Origin: Plasmopara viticola
Taxonomy: Eukaryota; Oomycota; Peronosporomycetes; Peronosporales; Peronosporaceae
Length of the DNA: 64,000 nt
Direction of reading: 5' to 3'
NCBI GenBank assembly: GCA_001695595.3
Contig: MBPM02000015.1
Coordinates: 620,001-684,000 of the forward strand
In this document: piece by piece, positions 36,901-50,099 of the stretch
How positions within the stretch are numbered: the first letter of the stretch is position 1
How the letters are laid out: the number at the start of each line of letters is the position of its first letter
Program-made: the position numbers and the translations under genes
Notes under the pieces: model-generated
What the model saw: only the letters and a program-made list of their open reading frames with translations
Told to the model about the DNA's origin: nothing
The model's database searches: none

Positions 36901-37289
36901 GAAAGGTTGCGGCCGGAGATGAGTCACTGCAGGGGACGAGCTACCACACCTAGAAGTGTGACTGCCTATCCAGCCCGCACCCCAAATGAGAGTAGAACAG
37001 CCGGGAGCCCACACTGTAAAAATAGCAGGGTTGAGGAACTGGTCCCAAAATGGGTCGAATAGCCCGCGCTGGAGACAGACAGGCGTGTGAGTCCAACATA
37101 CTTTTTCGTGCGATATTGTATTAGAAGTAAATGCAGTCTAAGTAGGATGCTTGTCTAGAACCCATTCGTTGCCACTAGCCGCGATGACACAGCAGTAAAA
37201 TACAAATGCGTGACCATTACACAACGCATTGATAGGGACATAAGCCGCGGTCAACGTAGCTAAAAAGCGCTAGCTCAAAAATGTTTAAA

Positions 37290-37374
37290 AGCAGGTTACA
37301 GATAATTTTAACCTTTAAGCTGCTATAAAAATGACTAATAGCAGGTTAAAGGTTAAAATTACCTTTGACCTGCA
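37290..37374. repeat. Imperfect 37-bp inverted repeat (foldback)
   Basis: Arms 37290-37326 and 37338-37374 share AGCAGG/CTT then AAAGGTTAAAATTA then CCTGC, with about 33 of 37 positions complementary and an 11-nt AT-rich loop. It may be a MITE-like or foldback remnant. Confidence 0.75.
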
Positions 37375-40300
37375 CAAATTCAATTCGTTTTAGCAAACAG
37401 AAATATTAATTTAAACAATGCTGTAAACCAACATGGCAAGAAATTCGGCGACGGGTGCTTTCAATTTTTATGCGAGAGCAATACATACCATTGACTGCGG
37501 CCACAACTTTAAGCTATAGGCTCTGGGTGCGGCTCACTGTGCGTCTGCGATTCTTGATGGTCTTGTGAAGCGTCCATTTACATAATGTCTTAATTTACAT
37601 TCTTGTCCATAGTTGTTAAAAGCACGGAAAAAAAACTAGCGTGCGTTCTGTTAATCTGCAATCAACGCCCAAGCGTATATGCACGATTAAGGCTCACCCT
37701 ACCGTAAAGAAGCTTAGCTTTGGCGCCCAATACAATTTTTAGCTTTTTCTCTTTTAAAGCATGAACTTATGAAATCCCCAATATAATTTCTAAAAAGCTT
37801 TAAACTGCCAAAATTTGATCGCAATCATTCGGTCTAGACCCTTGGTGTCGACAGTGTACTGCCGCCGGCAAATTTGAACGCGTCGCACAGGACATTAAAA
37901 GGTTCTCTTGAATATGGTAAGAGAAAAATAGGCACCCAAATGACTGGTATCCAGTCAAGCCAATTCCTCAAGCCTCACTAACTCGATCGAACCAGTAAGT
38001 CAACATTAGCGGTCCCTTAGTTTGTCGTTTAGGGCGGATCGGAAAATCGCGTTCTTTTCATAATGCTCGTTTTACATCATTTTACACCACTGTCACGAGA
38101 CGACTTATTGCTTGATGAGTAACCACTGTTGGGGATCGGAGTTGTAAAAGGAAGGGTGCACATAGGTTTGCTCATGCAAAATGTGTCAGCGGATTAAACT
38201 TTTGTTGCAGGCGGCTGCACCACTAGCGTAAAGGCCTTGCCTTTTTTTGCTGGCATTAATCAGCTAAATGTAGTGCCCGGTCTCTCGAAGAGCTCGACAA
38301 GCAGCACTCATTTTGTGACTTACACCAATTGTTTGAAAAGGTTAGTTTATTACGGCTATGCCGGACACAATCAGTAAATCAACACAGCAACGTTGCGACG
38401 CACATACGAGACTTCTCTGAGGGCCGATCACAAAGTGGTATGTATTTATCGCGAGAAAAAATAGTTCTTCTTCACAAAGACCCAATACACAGCATCAGTG
38501 CTATCAGATAGCATACGTTTGATAAGACAGAGCCACAAATGATTGGTAACAACTTAACTTGTTAAAATTGTAAAAGCTTCCAATATAGAGTGGATATGCG
38601 AGAATGTTATGAGTGTCACGTGAACTATATGGATGTACATCGGTAACTTTATAAACTATAAAATGTATGACAGCGTCAAAAATAACACTTGGGCAGCTAC
38701 CGGCAAGGGCTCTAATAAAAAAATGACAATCTGCAGGGTTGAGGGAAGTTTTCAGCTAACTTGAACTAATCTGCATCCAGTTCTTCCTCAACGCCTTCTT
38801 AATGAAACCCTTCTACAAACCAGATTAATGAGCCATTTTCGTCTGTGCATCGGCGTGAGATTTTGGGTACATCAGTATCACATTACGCAGTGATGACAAA
38901 TCAAACAAATCAATCTTGCTACTCTCCCTATTTATAGTCTTGTCCAGAAGCTTATTGGCATAAGCGATCTTTTTCAAAGCGAATACCTACTTTCACTCTT
39001 ATTGAAAAGCTCGTATAGAATTATGAAGATAGATATAGGCTTGGCAATTGCAAATTCAGATACCTTCAGGCTTGGTTTTGGCTTGATACCTTGCTTAAAA
39101 TTGGGCTCCATCAGTTTGCACTCGAAGCTGTTGGTTGTCTTAGTTTGACGCTAAAGCTCGTGATACAAGCCTTCTACTTTGCTATTGCTACAGAATTGTC
39201 ATCAATGACATTTCTCAAGCATAGTCCTTGCTGCATACCAAACACCACCTTCTCAACCTTTAGCTAATAGTAATTCTCATGGCTACTTTGCGCAAAAATA
39301 AGAAATGGCCATAATCTTAGTTTTTAGTTGGTCGGTGTATTTGTTGCTGAGAATGCTATGCAGCTTTATATTCCGCATATGTTTCCTCTTGTCTCGCGCA
39401 CTCACATTTTTCAAGCAGGATTCGTTCATGATCGTCAATTGTGGGATACGTCCCTTAAAGCACAGCCTCCATCGCTACTGAAGTCATCGTTTGATGATTC
39501 GTACATCCATGAGTCCTTATTTCTTCTCTTGCAGGCTTGACAGTTTGTCGGTCAAGGTCATTTCTAACAGAACCCGAAACCATAATCACTGCTGGAGAAT
39601 CTTTCATGGCTATGAAATTTTCGGTCTCCCTTGGTGCGCTTGATGCAAGAGGGACCGAAAATGCAAATGGCGGGTATCAACAAAGGTAAGGCATCGACAA
39701 ACTCTACTTTGTCATTGCTGGAATCACCTTAGCCTCATCGCCGTAATAGTTTCGTCGTCCAAATTAAATATTTCTATCGATTTAATAAACAATATATCTC
39801 TTGATACACCGTGCTACCCGTGACCACACCCAATTTTTTAAATAGGGGTACCACTTGTTCACGTCCCCCCTTATTGTATGTACTTTTATTCATAAGAAAA
39901 GCCCAGGCACGCATAGTTTCGGGACTTATGCGGTAGGTATCAAAAGCACTGGTATAACTCAAAAGACGGACGTGAACATGTGCTTTAAATGTAATACAGT
40001 ATAGCAGTACCGGCTACCGGAGATACTTAAGATAGCGTCCTTTATGTAAATTACGTCGAGCCACCAAGCACGGATAGTAACGTAGGCCCACAAGACGTTG
40101 TGAGTAGCTTTATTCCACAAGTGGGTAGCTTCATTCCACCAATCAAGCGTAACAAAGTCTCTCAAGCTTGTAACATAGATCCGCAACGACGAGTTGACAC
40201 AACAGTCAGTTAAACTATCAAGCCTTTTGGATGAAAAGGTCTTCCTGAGTCGCTCGTGACACGCACGAATTAAATTTGCATAGAATCCTATTTTCTTGTA

Positions 40301-43300
40301 ACGGAGCTATGCTACCCGCTCTTAGTAAAATTCCTCCAACTACCTGTGCACAAAGTGCGCTCTAGCTGGATAATCTTCCCTAGAAGAGCCCCCAAGTTTT
40401 TCTTGGAGACCGGAATACCAGAATTACTAATCCTCAAAGAGCTCAAAGCTACTGACGTCTCGGCTAAGCTTAAGTTCGGAAAGATCTTTAAGGTGGTGCA
40501 TTTAACCAAGAATGTAAAAGCACTTGCCACTTTGGACGAAGAGAAAATGCATCGGCTTAAAGACAGTGTACGTTGGTTCTAAGATCGTGAAAATTTAAAG
40601 AACCGGTAAAAGAAATACTAAACTGTGGCACCCAAAAACACGTCATTAAATTTGTTGCCGGATAAAGGAGATAAGCACGAGATTGATCTCGTTTGGGCAT
40701 AATGTAGTGCGTCTCAAAGCAATAATCCTTGCCACGAGGCATTAATACCATTGCTTCCAAAAAAGGCAAAGAGCGTTATGCTACAGGAGTCAATGTTTCT
40801 GCCCATCTCACCACCATTCTATGTTCATAAGAAAAAAAATGGTGACTACTTCATGCTTATCATTATCTGAAGATCTGCACAAATCCCAGCTTTACAGAAG
40901 ATAGTGTTGCACAACAACTTTTTTCGGAGGCACGTAAGACTGCCTTTGGTAAATGTGTGTTATACAAAATTAAGGATGGAGGTGGATATACCTCCCACGA
41001 CCGCTAATGCGGGTAGTGATGATGGAGAATTTCAAGACAACAGCTTTTTATGTCCCATCAACGATTACACGTTTGGTCACACAATTTTTTTTTAGCAAAT
41101 TTTAGAATCTGCACTCGAATTTTCGCCAGTGGCTTCTCCATGGTAAGTTAATCCTTGTTGTGAACGCAATATATTAGTCAGACCGAAGCTGCCTATATCA
41201 AAACGAGATTCCTCGCTCATGTCCGTACCCATCGATTTGCGATAAAGCGCAATCAACTGCATAGTGGAAAGCATCGCAAACGATGTTGTATATATTCTGG
41301 TTCTGGTTACCTAAGTACCCTCTAATTTTCTTTTTCGATAAAGCAAACAAAGATTCTAGCCCCTGCTGTACTGGTTCAAGGCCTGACCATTTTCTGCATT
41401 CTTAATGAATCGTGGTGCGGGCCAAGTCGAGACAGCTTATAGTTTCACGGTATACGCTCGAACGTGGCTGCTTACAAGAAAGCTGAGGGCACCAATCTTC
41501 TCCTCCGTAGAGAACATTTTTCGTTACGGCAAAACGATTGCTGATCCTCATGACCTCATAGCTTGCCTCATGTGGTGTAAATAAGCTTCTAGTGTCAACG
41601 GATTTCTAAATGAAGGTAAGTAATTAAGCCTAATACAATGTCAAAATGTACATGTGCGACTCTTAGCTCTTTGTCGCCTCAAAGTTTCATGCATTCTGGT
41701 TAATACGCCCTACATATACAAGAGATTAGCAAAATGCTGGCCGCTTTTCGCGAAAAATAGCCTCCGTGTTCAAAACAAACCTGACAGACCTAGTGTACTT
41801 GCCGATGTACATTCTTGCAAGCCAAAATATAAATCGGCTTACATAAAAATGTTAATGACGCAGGGCTTTCTTATCGGAATTGGATGTCAATAAAGAGTCT
41901 TAGATGCATTTTTTTCTCGCAGGCAAATATGCTGATTACTTCCATAGGATGCTGAAAGAAAGCTTGAGATGAATCTGCATATAGATATGCAGTAGACAAG
42001 GAAAGACCAGCCTACGTCGTCGCTTCAGACGACGATGTCCTGAAGTACGATGCACTGTCAGACCACATGAAGCCGGTGATATAGGCCAGAATTTTTTGTC
42101 TTTGCAGTACATTCATATACAAATGAGTAGCCGAGTAGGAGAGGAGCCTGTCAGACCTCAAAACTGCGGCTCATGCATCAGCTTCTTCACAAAGCCTGTC
42201 ACGGTCAGTCAACCATTGAAAGCTGTCAAATCTTGGCTTGTCCTGTTTTTGGCCAAAATTATGGCAACACAACCATAGTGATGTTCGCATGCCGCCTATG
42301 CATGATGATGCCGTTGATTATAACGGGAGAACAAACAGTAAGATCTCAAGACAATCTATTCAGATAGCATGACCTTTGAGATATTGGGCTTTTGAATGCT
42401 TACCGCGTTTCGGCAGAGGCTATTTCGTGCCCTTAGAGCTCATTTGCTGATGGCTACAAAAGAAAAATATCTACACACAGATTTTCGCTTGGATATGGTC
42501 TAAAGAGCACAATGCTCAATACGTCTGCAATCACGGGTCAATAAGTTTTCGGTGGTTGAATATGCACTAATCAATGCAATTCGCGCATCTATTAGCCTCG
42601 CATTTTTTTAATCAAAATATCCTATCAGTCCACCAACTCTGCGAGCACGTACAATTTCGAAATAAGTCAGGGGCCGGAAACCCTTTCTGTATAAGCCTTT
42701 AACAAAAAAAGAGCTATTTGATTTGCAAAAAGTCGGCTTTTTTTATCAGCAGGGCTAGTGTTACGATTAACTTTGTTCAAAATAAGCAAAAGACTTTGTT
42801 TGGTAATCATGGAAATAAATTTTACAGTGTTGGTAAACACTTTCAATGGATCCCAAGCAGAGCAAATTTGAAATTACAACTAATAACTATCACCGGTTCT
42901 CACGTACTCAAACGCCCACTTGTTTATGTAATATGTTAAAAGGACCGAGAAAAACATTTTCTCTTCGTCCAAATAACCGCTTGCAATAACGCTGTATGAC
43001 ATAACAAATAAACTTTCTCGTTGTGATATAAACATATCACCGCAGTTTGAACATTCTTGCAGTAAAAAGAATTGTTAAATGCGTCAAACGTACCGCTTGA
43101 AAGATTAAATTCGCTCTTTTGCTTTATCCGACATTTCGCGATCTTCGAAAGACATGAGTCAGCGTACTCTGTTAGTCCTTTGCATCGATGCCGATGCACT
43201 TAGCATTTTACGTGGGACGTCATAAAACGCATTTAGATGACGAAAACCAATCCCTATATGAGCCCGAATGTGCCCTCTGGACTACTTTGGAAAGCTGCCT

Positions 43301-44991
43301 CTGCGCTCACCTTGGTGTTAAGATGAGTACAAGACGACTAATAGTGGCCATAACTACCACCTTACTTGCCATAAGGCTAAGAGACCGCTTTTTATAAGAC
43401 TGCAGCCGTTTGCGCACTGCGAAGAAAAGCGCGATGGTCGACTCTACTTACAAAGAGGTATAAAGCCTTTTGAAGGAGGCAAGCCTAGGAGTTGTCCCAT
43501 AGAAGCCGCGGCTTCCTGATTGCGAGAGCAATCTCGAGCACATATGCAAGAACACGTGGGTGATGGTGCTCCTCATGTGGAAGGTGCAAAGTCGAGGCAA
43601 CAAAGGGCTCGTTCGGCGCTCCGACCGCTAATTTTGATGTGAAGTGCGTAGTAAAGCAGGGGCACGCTATGGGCTTTTTGATGAGGATCAGAAGCAACAT
43701 GCGCCTTGTACCTAGAATGCGGACTTCTAATAGTATCGTATGTGTGACTTCGAAATCGCATTCAGAACTTAATTTTCAGCGTCTGACTTGGTAACAATCG
43801 AAATTCGAGACATCTCGAAGGTAGGTTGTATCAGCTCATTGAGAGAGAAAGCTACGCCTTGAGCTCACTTACAAAAGGTACATTGACCAAAATTGATGGG
43901 CTTCGAATTTTAATATTAAACAGTTATACTCGGTCCTTAAGCAGGATCTTTAATCGCTTGATTGCGCCGTGGTATGCTAGAGCTGGGAAGTATCCTTACT
44001 CCGGGTGCAGACCATCCTTGTCTACAGGCTTCTTACGACAGTGAGTAAATTTCTCATTGAGACTTTGGTGTAGTGCTAAAATCCCGTGTTTTGTCGCCGT
44101 AAGACCAAGCTAGAACAAGGGCTCATTTCTAAGCCAAATGACACTCAATGATGCCACACGAAGATTAGACTTCAGATACTCCTCGCACCACGCAAAGAAA
44201 ACGAGTGTTTTGCTTAAATTCATGACCTGCGTCCTTCAAGTAATTTTCATTCGGAATGCCTTCCTCTTGCTCGTAAGACCCGTTGTCCATATAATAAGTA
44301 GACCTCCCACGGAATGGCGAATGCCGTGAAAACTAGGCAGCCGTAGCCCATCGCCTGGTATGTACTTCGTCACCAAGGAAAGTGTCGAGGGTTGCTGTCC
44401 TTGACTTCTTTCTCTATCTCGTGGTTCCTAATTTATATGACCTCACCAACAAAGAAAGTCTTTGCCTCCGAGAAGCATGTCGTTCTGCATGGCAGATTAG
44501 TTCGCCCCCAAGTCCAATAGCTTCAGATATATGTGTTGCCTCATTTCTGCAACATTGCCATTGATTTGAAGCTATTTCGCGACCCAAGCTAGCAAGAGCT
44601 GAGTGACTACTGGCCAAAATATATTGCCTGAAGGAGGAGGTGTCTGTTAGTAGCTCTCTAGCGGGCGAGGTTTTCAAGCTCGCCGCATATAAAGTAGACG
44701 CAGCCTTTAATTTTTGAAGCAGCTTTTGTACTTCGCGCAGCTTCAGGCTTAGAGGCCGAATCTGGTGCTTACCAAGACCAAACAAAGTTCGGTAACTTTT
44801 AATTAAAATCAAGGTTGAATAAAAATACAAAACCCTCCTCCATTAGATGTAATCCAAATGTGAAAAACCATTGTAGTATTTGTGATAAAAATGAGTGTTT
44901 TCTTATACCGTTTTGCATACTGTGGAGTACCGGATACCGGAAGCTGTCTAAATTACGGTTAGATTTAGTGCATATACCATGGTGGAAAAGG

Positions 44992-45300
44992 TTGGGGTGA
45001 CGCCCTCCTTCCAAGCACGGGGGCAAAATGTTCGCGCGCTTCGGGCAGGTGCTCTCGGGCATCTACAGGTCTCTAACGAGTCTCACCCTCGACGCGACGG
45101 TCTCCAGCACCACCACCTGGGCTCAATCAAGTCAGATCTAAACAAAGTAATGGAAGACCCTCACGACCTCGGTGCTGGCTGCACTGCCCGCCGAACGAGA
45201 CCCGACGTATGCGGACACCACTCTATGCCGTGGACTAGCCAGACTGAGCCTAGCACGTGCATAACTTGGCAACGCGATAACGATATACAATACAAATGCC
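44992..45300 (-). repeat. Dispersed repeat element, copy B (hairpin arm lost)
   Basis: Inverted relative to copy A at 28155-28490. Near 45110-45150 the order CCACCTGGGCTC, AAGTCAGATCTAAACAAA, then directly GGAAGACCCTC shows that the second hairpin arm present in copy A is missing, and the remaining arm has mutated. The 153-codon open frame over it is a by-product of the repeat. Confidence 0.75.
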
Positions 45301-46405
45301 ATAGTGTAGAAAGAGAAATTAAGATGTCTATTTTTTTTAGATCGGCGTTGGTGATTAGCAAGATATCAGACCTTCCTACACGTCAAGATGCTGTCTGCGC
45401 CCTTTGCAATTATGTTCTTAAGAAATTCAGATCCAGCTGATAAAGGCTGTTATAAAAGTGTGGCTTATAAATAAATTGGTGTATCGATTTTTTTGTCGTA
45501 TCTGGATCCATCCCTCGGGTCATATTGGCATTGCAGGAGCGATATGCATTGATTTTTGAACAAATGATGATCATATTAAACGGGATTCTTGCTTCTACCA
45601 ACCAATACGATATGATGCAGAAGTAATTAAAAGCAAGTGTGCTGCTGACAATATTTTACCAGGGTCTTGTATGAAAACCAGGCGGCGCAGCTATACTTCG
45701 CCACAAGCAGCAAAGAGCGAGCAATTTATATGGAATTCGATGCATTACATTACAACTTCGACTTGTGTGGGTGTGGCAAATGAAAGCTTTACGATCAAAT
45801 ATTTGCGACCAACAAAGCTGCAATACAAATTACCGAAACTAGATAGAAGATATTGTACCCTTTTACGCTACATATATTTTTTTCAATAAATGACCACTTT
45901 ATAACACACATATTTGTTGTTCTGTTTGAAAAAACAACCCTGCAGAAACGTACAAGAAAAATATAGTGCAGCCAGCGCGCCAATACACCAAAAAGATCAA
46001 CTTGAAATATTTGTGATCTAGACCAGCATTGCGGCTCGATAGATATTCCATGCCGATCCACTTCGCAAGAGTTGTAATGCCTTTTTAGTTTGAGAGTGTG
46101 GATACAAATACGAACTCATATTATCGGTCGTGGGTACTTTCTAACTTTGCGAACTTATATCCGCAGAAAAATCTTTTATATACTATTCTGGTTCAAGCAG
46201 TGTGTAGTATATGCGTAAAACTTTCTTATAAACAGTAATTGAAGCATCTAGCGCGACGTCGCACTCGGCCATTGTCGTTCCTGTATAAGGTCCCAATACA
46301 ATCAGCTTTTACGATATTTTTGGTATCCTTTAAGTCAATTGACAAGAGCCAGATTTGACGTCAGAGACACAATCATATCAAAGCGACAGTCTTTCAATTT
46401 ACCGG
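45301..46405. other. Intergenic, nothing recognised
   Basis: AT-rich, short open frames only, no clear repeat. Confidence 0.55.
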
Positions 46406-47278
46406 TTAAATAATGTGAGCTTGTGCGTGCTGCAAGGCCCTGATCAAATTGTCGAGACTTCCTTGTCCTGTCGTGATATAGGTCTTGCAAATGGCTGCAT
46501 CTGCTCGAAACGAGATGTAACTTTCTTCGACTTTCGCTTTGATGGCCACAAATCGCGCACTACATTGCTCTAAAAGCTCCTGATCAGTCGTTATAAAATT
46601 GACCTCTTTTATATAGACTGCAAATTCTGGTGTCAGATAACGAAGGACAGGCCGCATTTCAAGGTTAAATTTCGGGTGGCGCGCGCCTTCTTTCTACAAC
46701 GATCGAGCTTAGCTATTTGTCGCAGCCAACTTATCTTTGAGCCAATTTTTTTTTAGCATATGTGCTTCGAGCACACTCCACTTGTAATATTTGGTTTTTG
46801 GGATGATGGAGCTAAATAACCTCTCTCTCATCCCGTATCTACTCTTCGCTTTACTTTTCATTGCCCCGAAAAAGATTGTGTGGCTGGCTGCGCACCAGCG
46901 ACATAAGCCCGAAGTAACAACAGGATTATCATCCTCGCATTTACAGCAATATCGAGCAAGCAAAGGCTCGCACTGTTGATAGCGATCGCCACTAATATAC
47001 TGCATCTTGGTAAGCGTCTGATTCGAAAGAAACGACAGAATACTTTCGTGAATGGCCTCGGTCAACATGCAAAACTTGTAAGAGTGAATCTTCTTGGCTG
47101 CGCAGCTATCGTCAACTTTTTTCACTGCGCATGTCTTTTGATGAAGAGGAATTCCTTGTTCCGTATATTTCTTCTTGCAGTACTTGCAGGATGCTGTAGC
47201 ATTTGCGACTTTTTTGGAGAGTTTCTTCACGACTTGATCGCTAGTCGTGGTGCGTGCGTGCTTTGCCACGATAATCAA
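46406..47278 (-). pseudogene. Broken gene for an XPA-like zinc-finger protein
   Basis: Two minus-strand open parts, 46709-47278 and 46406-46657, read as one decayed gene. The first has a C2HC-type finger (CKYCKKKY, then HQKTC). It then has a four-Cys site (CCKCED, then CRWC) followed by KSKAKSRYGM, the arrangement seen at the zinc finger and adjacent helix of XPA-type DNA-binding domains. After its stop, LRQIAKLDRCRKKAR continues in another frame, and then the second part (GARHPKFNLEMRPVLRYL) in a third. No ATG lies near the 5' end; the frame starts after a TAG. At least two frame changes and no convincing intron between the parts argue for a pseudogene. It is not necessarily XPA itself; a transposon-borne gene is also possible. 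Confidence 0.5.
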
Positions 47279-49004
47279 TTGATGGGTTGTGTTCTTCTAA
47301 GTCATGACTCCGTACTTTATGAACAAAAGCCCTAGCTCATAAAAGCCCTAGCTATAATATGCGGAAATATCTCGGGGTAATTTGAACAATAAAAAAATTT
47401 GATCTTGTGCTCCTAAGGTAAAGCGATGATTATTGATTAGTAGATTAAATTATCTCCTGCTCATATTAGAGAGATTCGCGTTACTTCCATAGTGATTGCT
47501 TCTTGGCGCTATCGAGATAACGTTCGTTTCATAACGCACACATGGCAAGCTCTATTGTCATTTGCACACCACGTCAGTAATTTTACAAAAGCCGCCATGT
47601 TTGCAAAATTTGTACAAGTCGAGAAAAAATACGGGAAATATTCTGCATCTATTACTTAGCTGACATTTGAATATTGGTTTAATAATAGGCTTTCTGAAAG
47701 GTAGTCTTCAGATTTCGCCGTCGTTGTCTGTACAACAAAAGTTTTGCACTGGCATAGTATACACTTTCCCTAGCATACGCTTATAGCTAAAGGTACATAG
47801 TCATCGTCCTGATGCATAGACTTTACATGTAATTGGCCAGCATCACACACACACACTTTCTTGGCCTTACAATGATAAAAAAAGCTGATGTCACCATATT
47901 TGATGTAAGTAATATTTGCAGCAGTATTTAGTGGATTGATTTAAAGCAAACGAAAACTTCTTCGCGTAAAAATAGCTCCTTTTTCCGATGCGTCTACGTC
48001 ATCCTATAAACACTTACACAATAAGCGAGGAACGTTCATGCATACTTAGTATAACAATTTTTTTTGTTCACCTTGTGTTGTGTCGGACGGCGTCATCAAC
48101 TTCTACGCCTTTTTTGTATATACCTCGGTTATTATTTAATTCCGCTGTCACTAAAATCAGAATCTAAGCCTTTTACACCACCTTCCATTCTTACGCTGAG
48201 AATAGTATTCAATTTTTAGCTTATTCAAAGCACTTATCTTGCATTTGCAGTAATAGCAACTGACGTTCTTCAAACATTGCACATGAAAATGGCGGCCATA
48301 CTATTCGCAATTTTAAAAACTTGAGAAAGTTCGCTTGCTGCAACGCCATGTCATTAGTTGTCGATAGCTAGAAGCGCAAATAAATATGCATTTTAGACTC
48401 TTTTGTTTTTTCTTACGCCATAAAGCATTGGAAGCTACTATTTACGCAGACTTGCAAGAACTTCTCTTTTGCTTTCGATCCACTAATAATGCTGCAAATA
48501 TTACAAAAATGGCGACATCAGCTCTTTTTAAGGCCGAGAAATTGTGTGTGTGGTGCTGGCCAATTACATGTAAAGTCGACGATGACTTTGAAACTTACAC
48601 GAATTTTGCAAAAGTAGAACCCCGAAAAAGATAATAATCGTAGTACCTTGCATATTGAGGTGTTTCTGCGATCCTCGTGAGAATCTTTACTACGTCTCTC
48701 GCTTTATCAACCTAAAAGAAAGAGGCGTCAAGTAGGGTAACAGGATGTGTTAAACCTACTAGCACAGTAGTTTGACCCTGTGTCAGGAAGAGATTCGCCA
48801 AACAAATGTTAGCCGTCTCGGCGAAACGTTTAAAGTTACACTTAGAGCGTACTTTACTACGCATAAAGAAGGATGCGACTGCTGCATTGCATACCACCTA
48901 TCTACATCAACACGTAGCTTTCATACTATCATAACCAAACCTTATGTATTAGCTCATATGAACGACCCATTTCGGGCAAAGACAGAGTCAAATGACAGCT
49001 GAAT
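47279..49004. other. Decayed region with an inverted duplication
   Basis: No gene supported. It contains the paired arms listed separately and a short CA run near 47845. Confidence 0.55.
47796..48595. repeat. Diverged inverted duplication with arms of about 190 bp
   Basis: Left arm about 47796-47990, reverse complement of right arm about 48410-48595. Shared blocks include TGCTGGCCAATTACATGTAAAG, GACATCAGCT, GCTGCAAATATTAC and ATCCACTA. The spacer is about 420 bp. The arms carry indels, so the duplication is old. No target duplications were recognised. Confidence 0.7.
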
Positions 49005-49937
49005 TTACTGCAGACCAAGCAACACGCCACCGTTGCCACCGTCTTGGTTGGGCAGGTACGTGACGTTGCGAGACTTGGCAAGTGTCTCTGCAATCTCGCG
49101 TGCAGCATCGATACGCTGGACCTCGATAAACCCAGAGCCGCTTTTGGCGACAGCGTCCGACACGAGGCGAGCAGCCTCAGATTCACCCTCGGCCTTAATT
49201 ACCGCTGCCTTCCGCTCCTGTTCCGAGCGCATGACCACAAATTTTTGGCGTTCAGCATCCTGTTGAGCCACCTGCTTCTGCTCGACAGCGCGCGTAAACT
49301 CAGGGCCATACTCGAGATGAGTAATCGACACATCGTCCAGCAAAAGGAAAAAGTTGCGGCAACGATCGTTCATTTCTTTGGCAATTTGCTGTGACACCTG
49401 ATCACGACGAGCTAATAGCTCCACGGCATCGTACTGAGCCACAATAGACTTGAGCACCTCATTGCCCACCGATGGCAAAATTCTATCGGCGTAATCGGCG
49501 CCGTACTCAGCATAAATGTGCGAGAGCTTATCGGCATTCGGTCGGTACAAGCAACGCAGCGAGATGTTGACATTTTGCAAATCCTTAGTGCCCGTGCGCG
49601 AGCTGATGAGGCGAAAGTTGGAACGCACGTCCAGAATTGTCGGGTATTGGAAGAAAGGGATCTTGAAATGCGTGCCCTCACCCACAGACTTATCCAGAAT
49701 ACCATCCTTACGGTCAAAGATCACAGCGCGATGACCACCATCGACTAAGTAAATAACACGAGATGTGAGATAAGCGGCTAGACTTCGTCGGACCCCCCAC
49801 TTGACTATCGGTACGGGGACAAATCGGGCACAGATAGCTTAGAGCTTACCGTCATAAATACATTCTTGAAAGCAAAAGCTGCCGAAGCCAATGGTGGTAG
49901 CGACACCTGCCACGCGGTTAAGAAATCGAGCCGACAT
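49005..49937 (-). CDS. PHB1: Prohibitin 1
   Basis: Two exons, 49850-49937 and 49005-49744, with a 105-nt intron (GTAAGC donor, ACTTAG acceptor); the product is 275 aa, the usual length (human 272). Exon 1 gives the N-terminal hydrophobic anchor (RVAGVATTIGFGSF); the junction restores YDVDGGHRAVIFDR, the conserved start of the SPFH/prohibitin domain. Further signatures are VGEGTHFKIP, DLQNVNISLR, LDDVSITHLEYGPEF, KQVAQQDAERQKFVV, and the C-terminal SRNVTYLP. The last third is a coiled coil. PHB1 and PHB2 form ring complexes in the mitochondrial inner membrane that support cristae, respiratory-complex assembly and protease control. Its 5' flank is short: the decayed SDHB begins about 160 bp upstream on the same strand. 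Confidence 0.96.
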
Positions 49938-50099
49938 CTCCGTCCTGTCGCTATGAGTGGGAATAGGAATGGTGGAGCATAAAGCTTGACAGCTGTGGCG
50001 TGGACCACAATCGTTTTCTCTAATTGGTTGTAGTACTGGTATGTTATCAAACAGAATATTACTTGTAAGATATTCATACCGGTAGTTGTAGAAATGACT

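Larger units (their letters stand above)
36382..44991. other. Large decayed region
   Basis: About 8.6 kb without a supportable gene. It holds a tRNA-like promoter relic (36856-36900) and a foldback (37290-37374). A weak hint of a decayed RT (KKKNGDYFMLI) lies near 40840. Short open frames (for example 40346-40582 + and 44414-44830 -) have no recognisable domain. Confidence 0.5.

Noticed and set aside
36655..37014. 119-codon minus-strand frame
   Set aside because: It lies over the tRNA-like relic and has no domain; probably antisense to repeat sequence.
39610..39665. Short inverted repeat around TTTTCGGTCTCCC and GGGACCGAAAA
   Set aside because: Arms of about 15 bp with mismatches; not distinguishable from chance in this much sequence.
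42096..42278. Frame containing LFLAK, the Crinkler effector motif
   Set aside because: The motif is at the C-terminal end of a 60-codon frame, without the preceding ubiquitin-like domain or a following DWL region; it is expected by chance.
44979..45440. 153-codon frame sharing a 20-residue stretch with the frame at 28040-28234
   Set aside because: The shared peptide is explained by the inverted repeat copies; the frames differ elsewhere and are broken by the hairpin difference.
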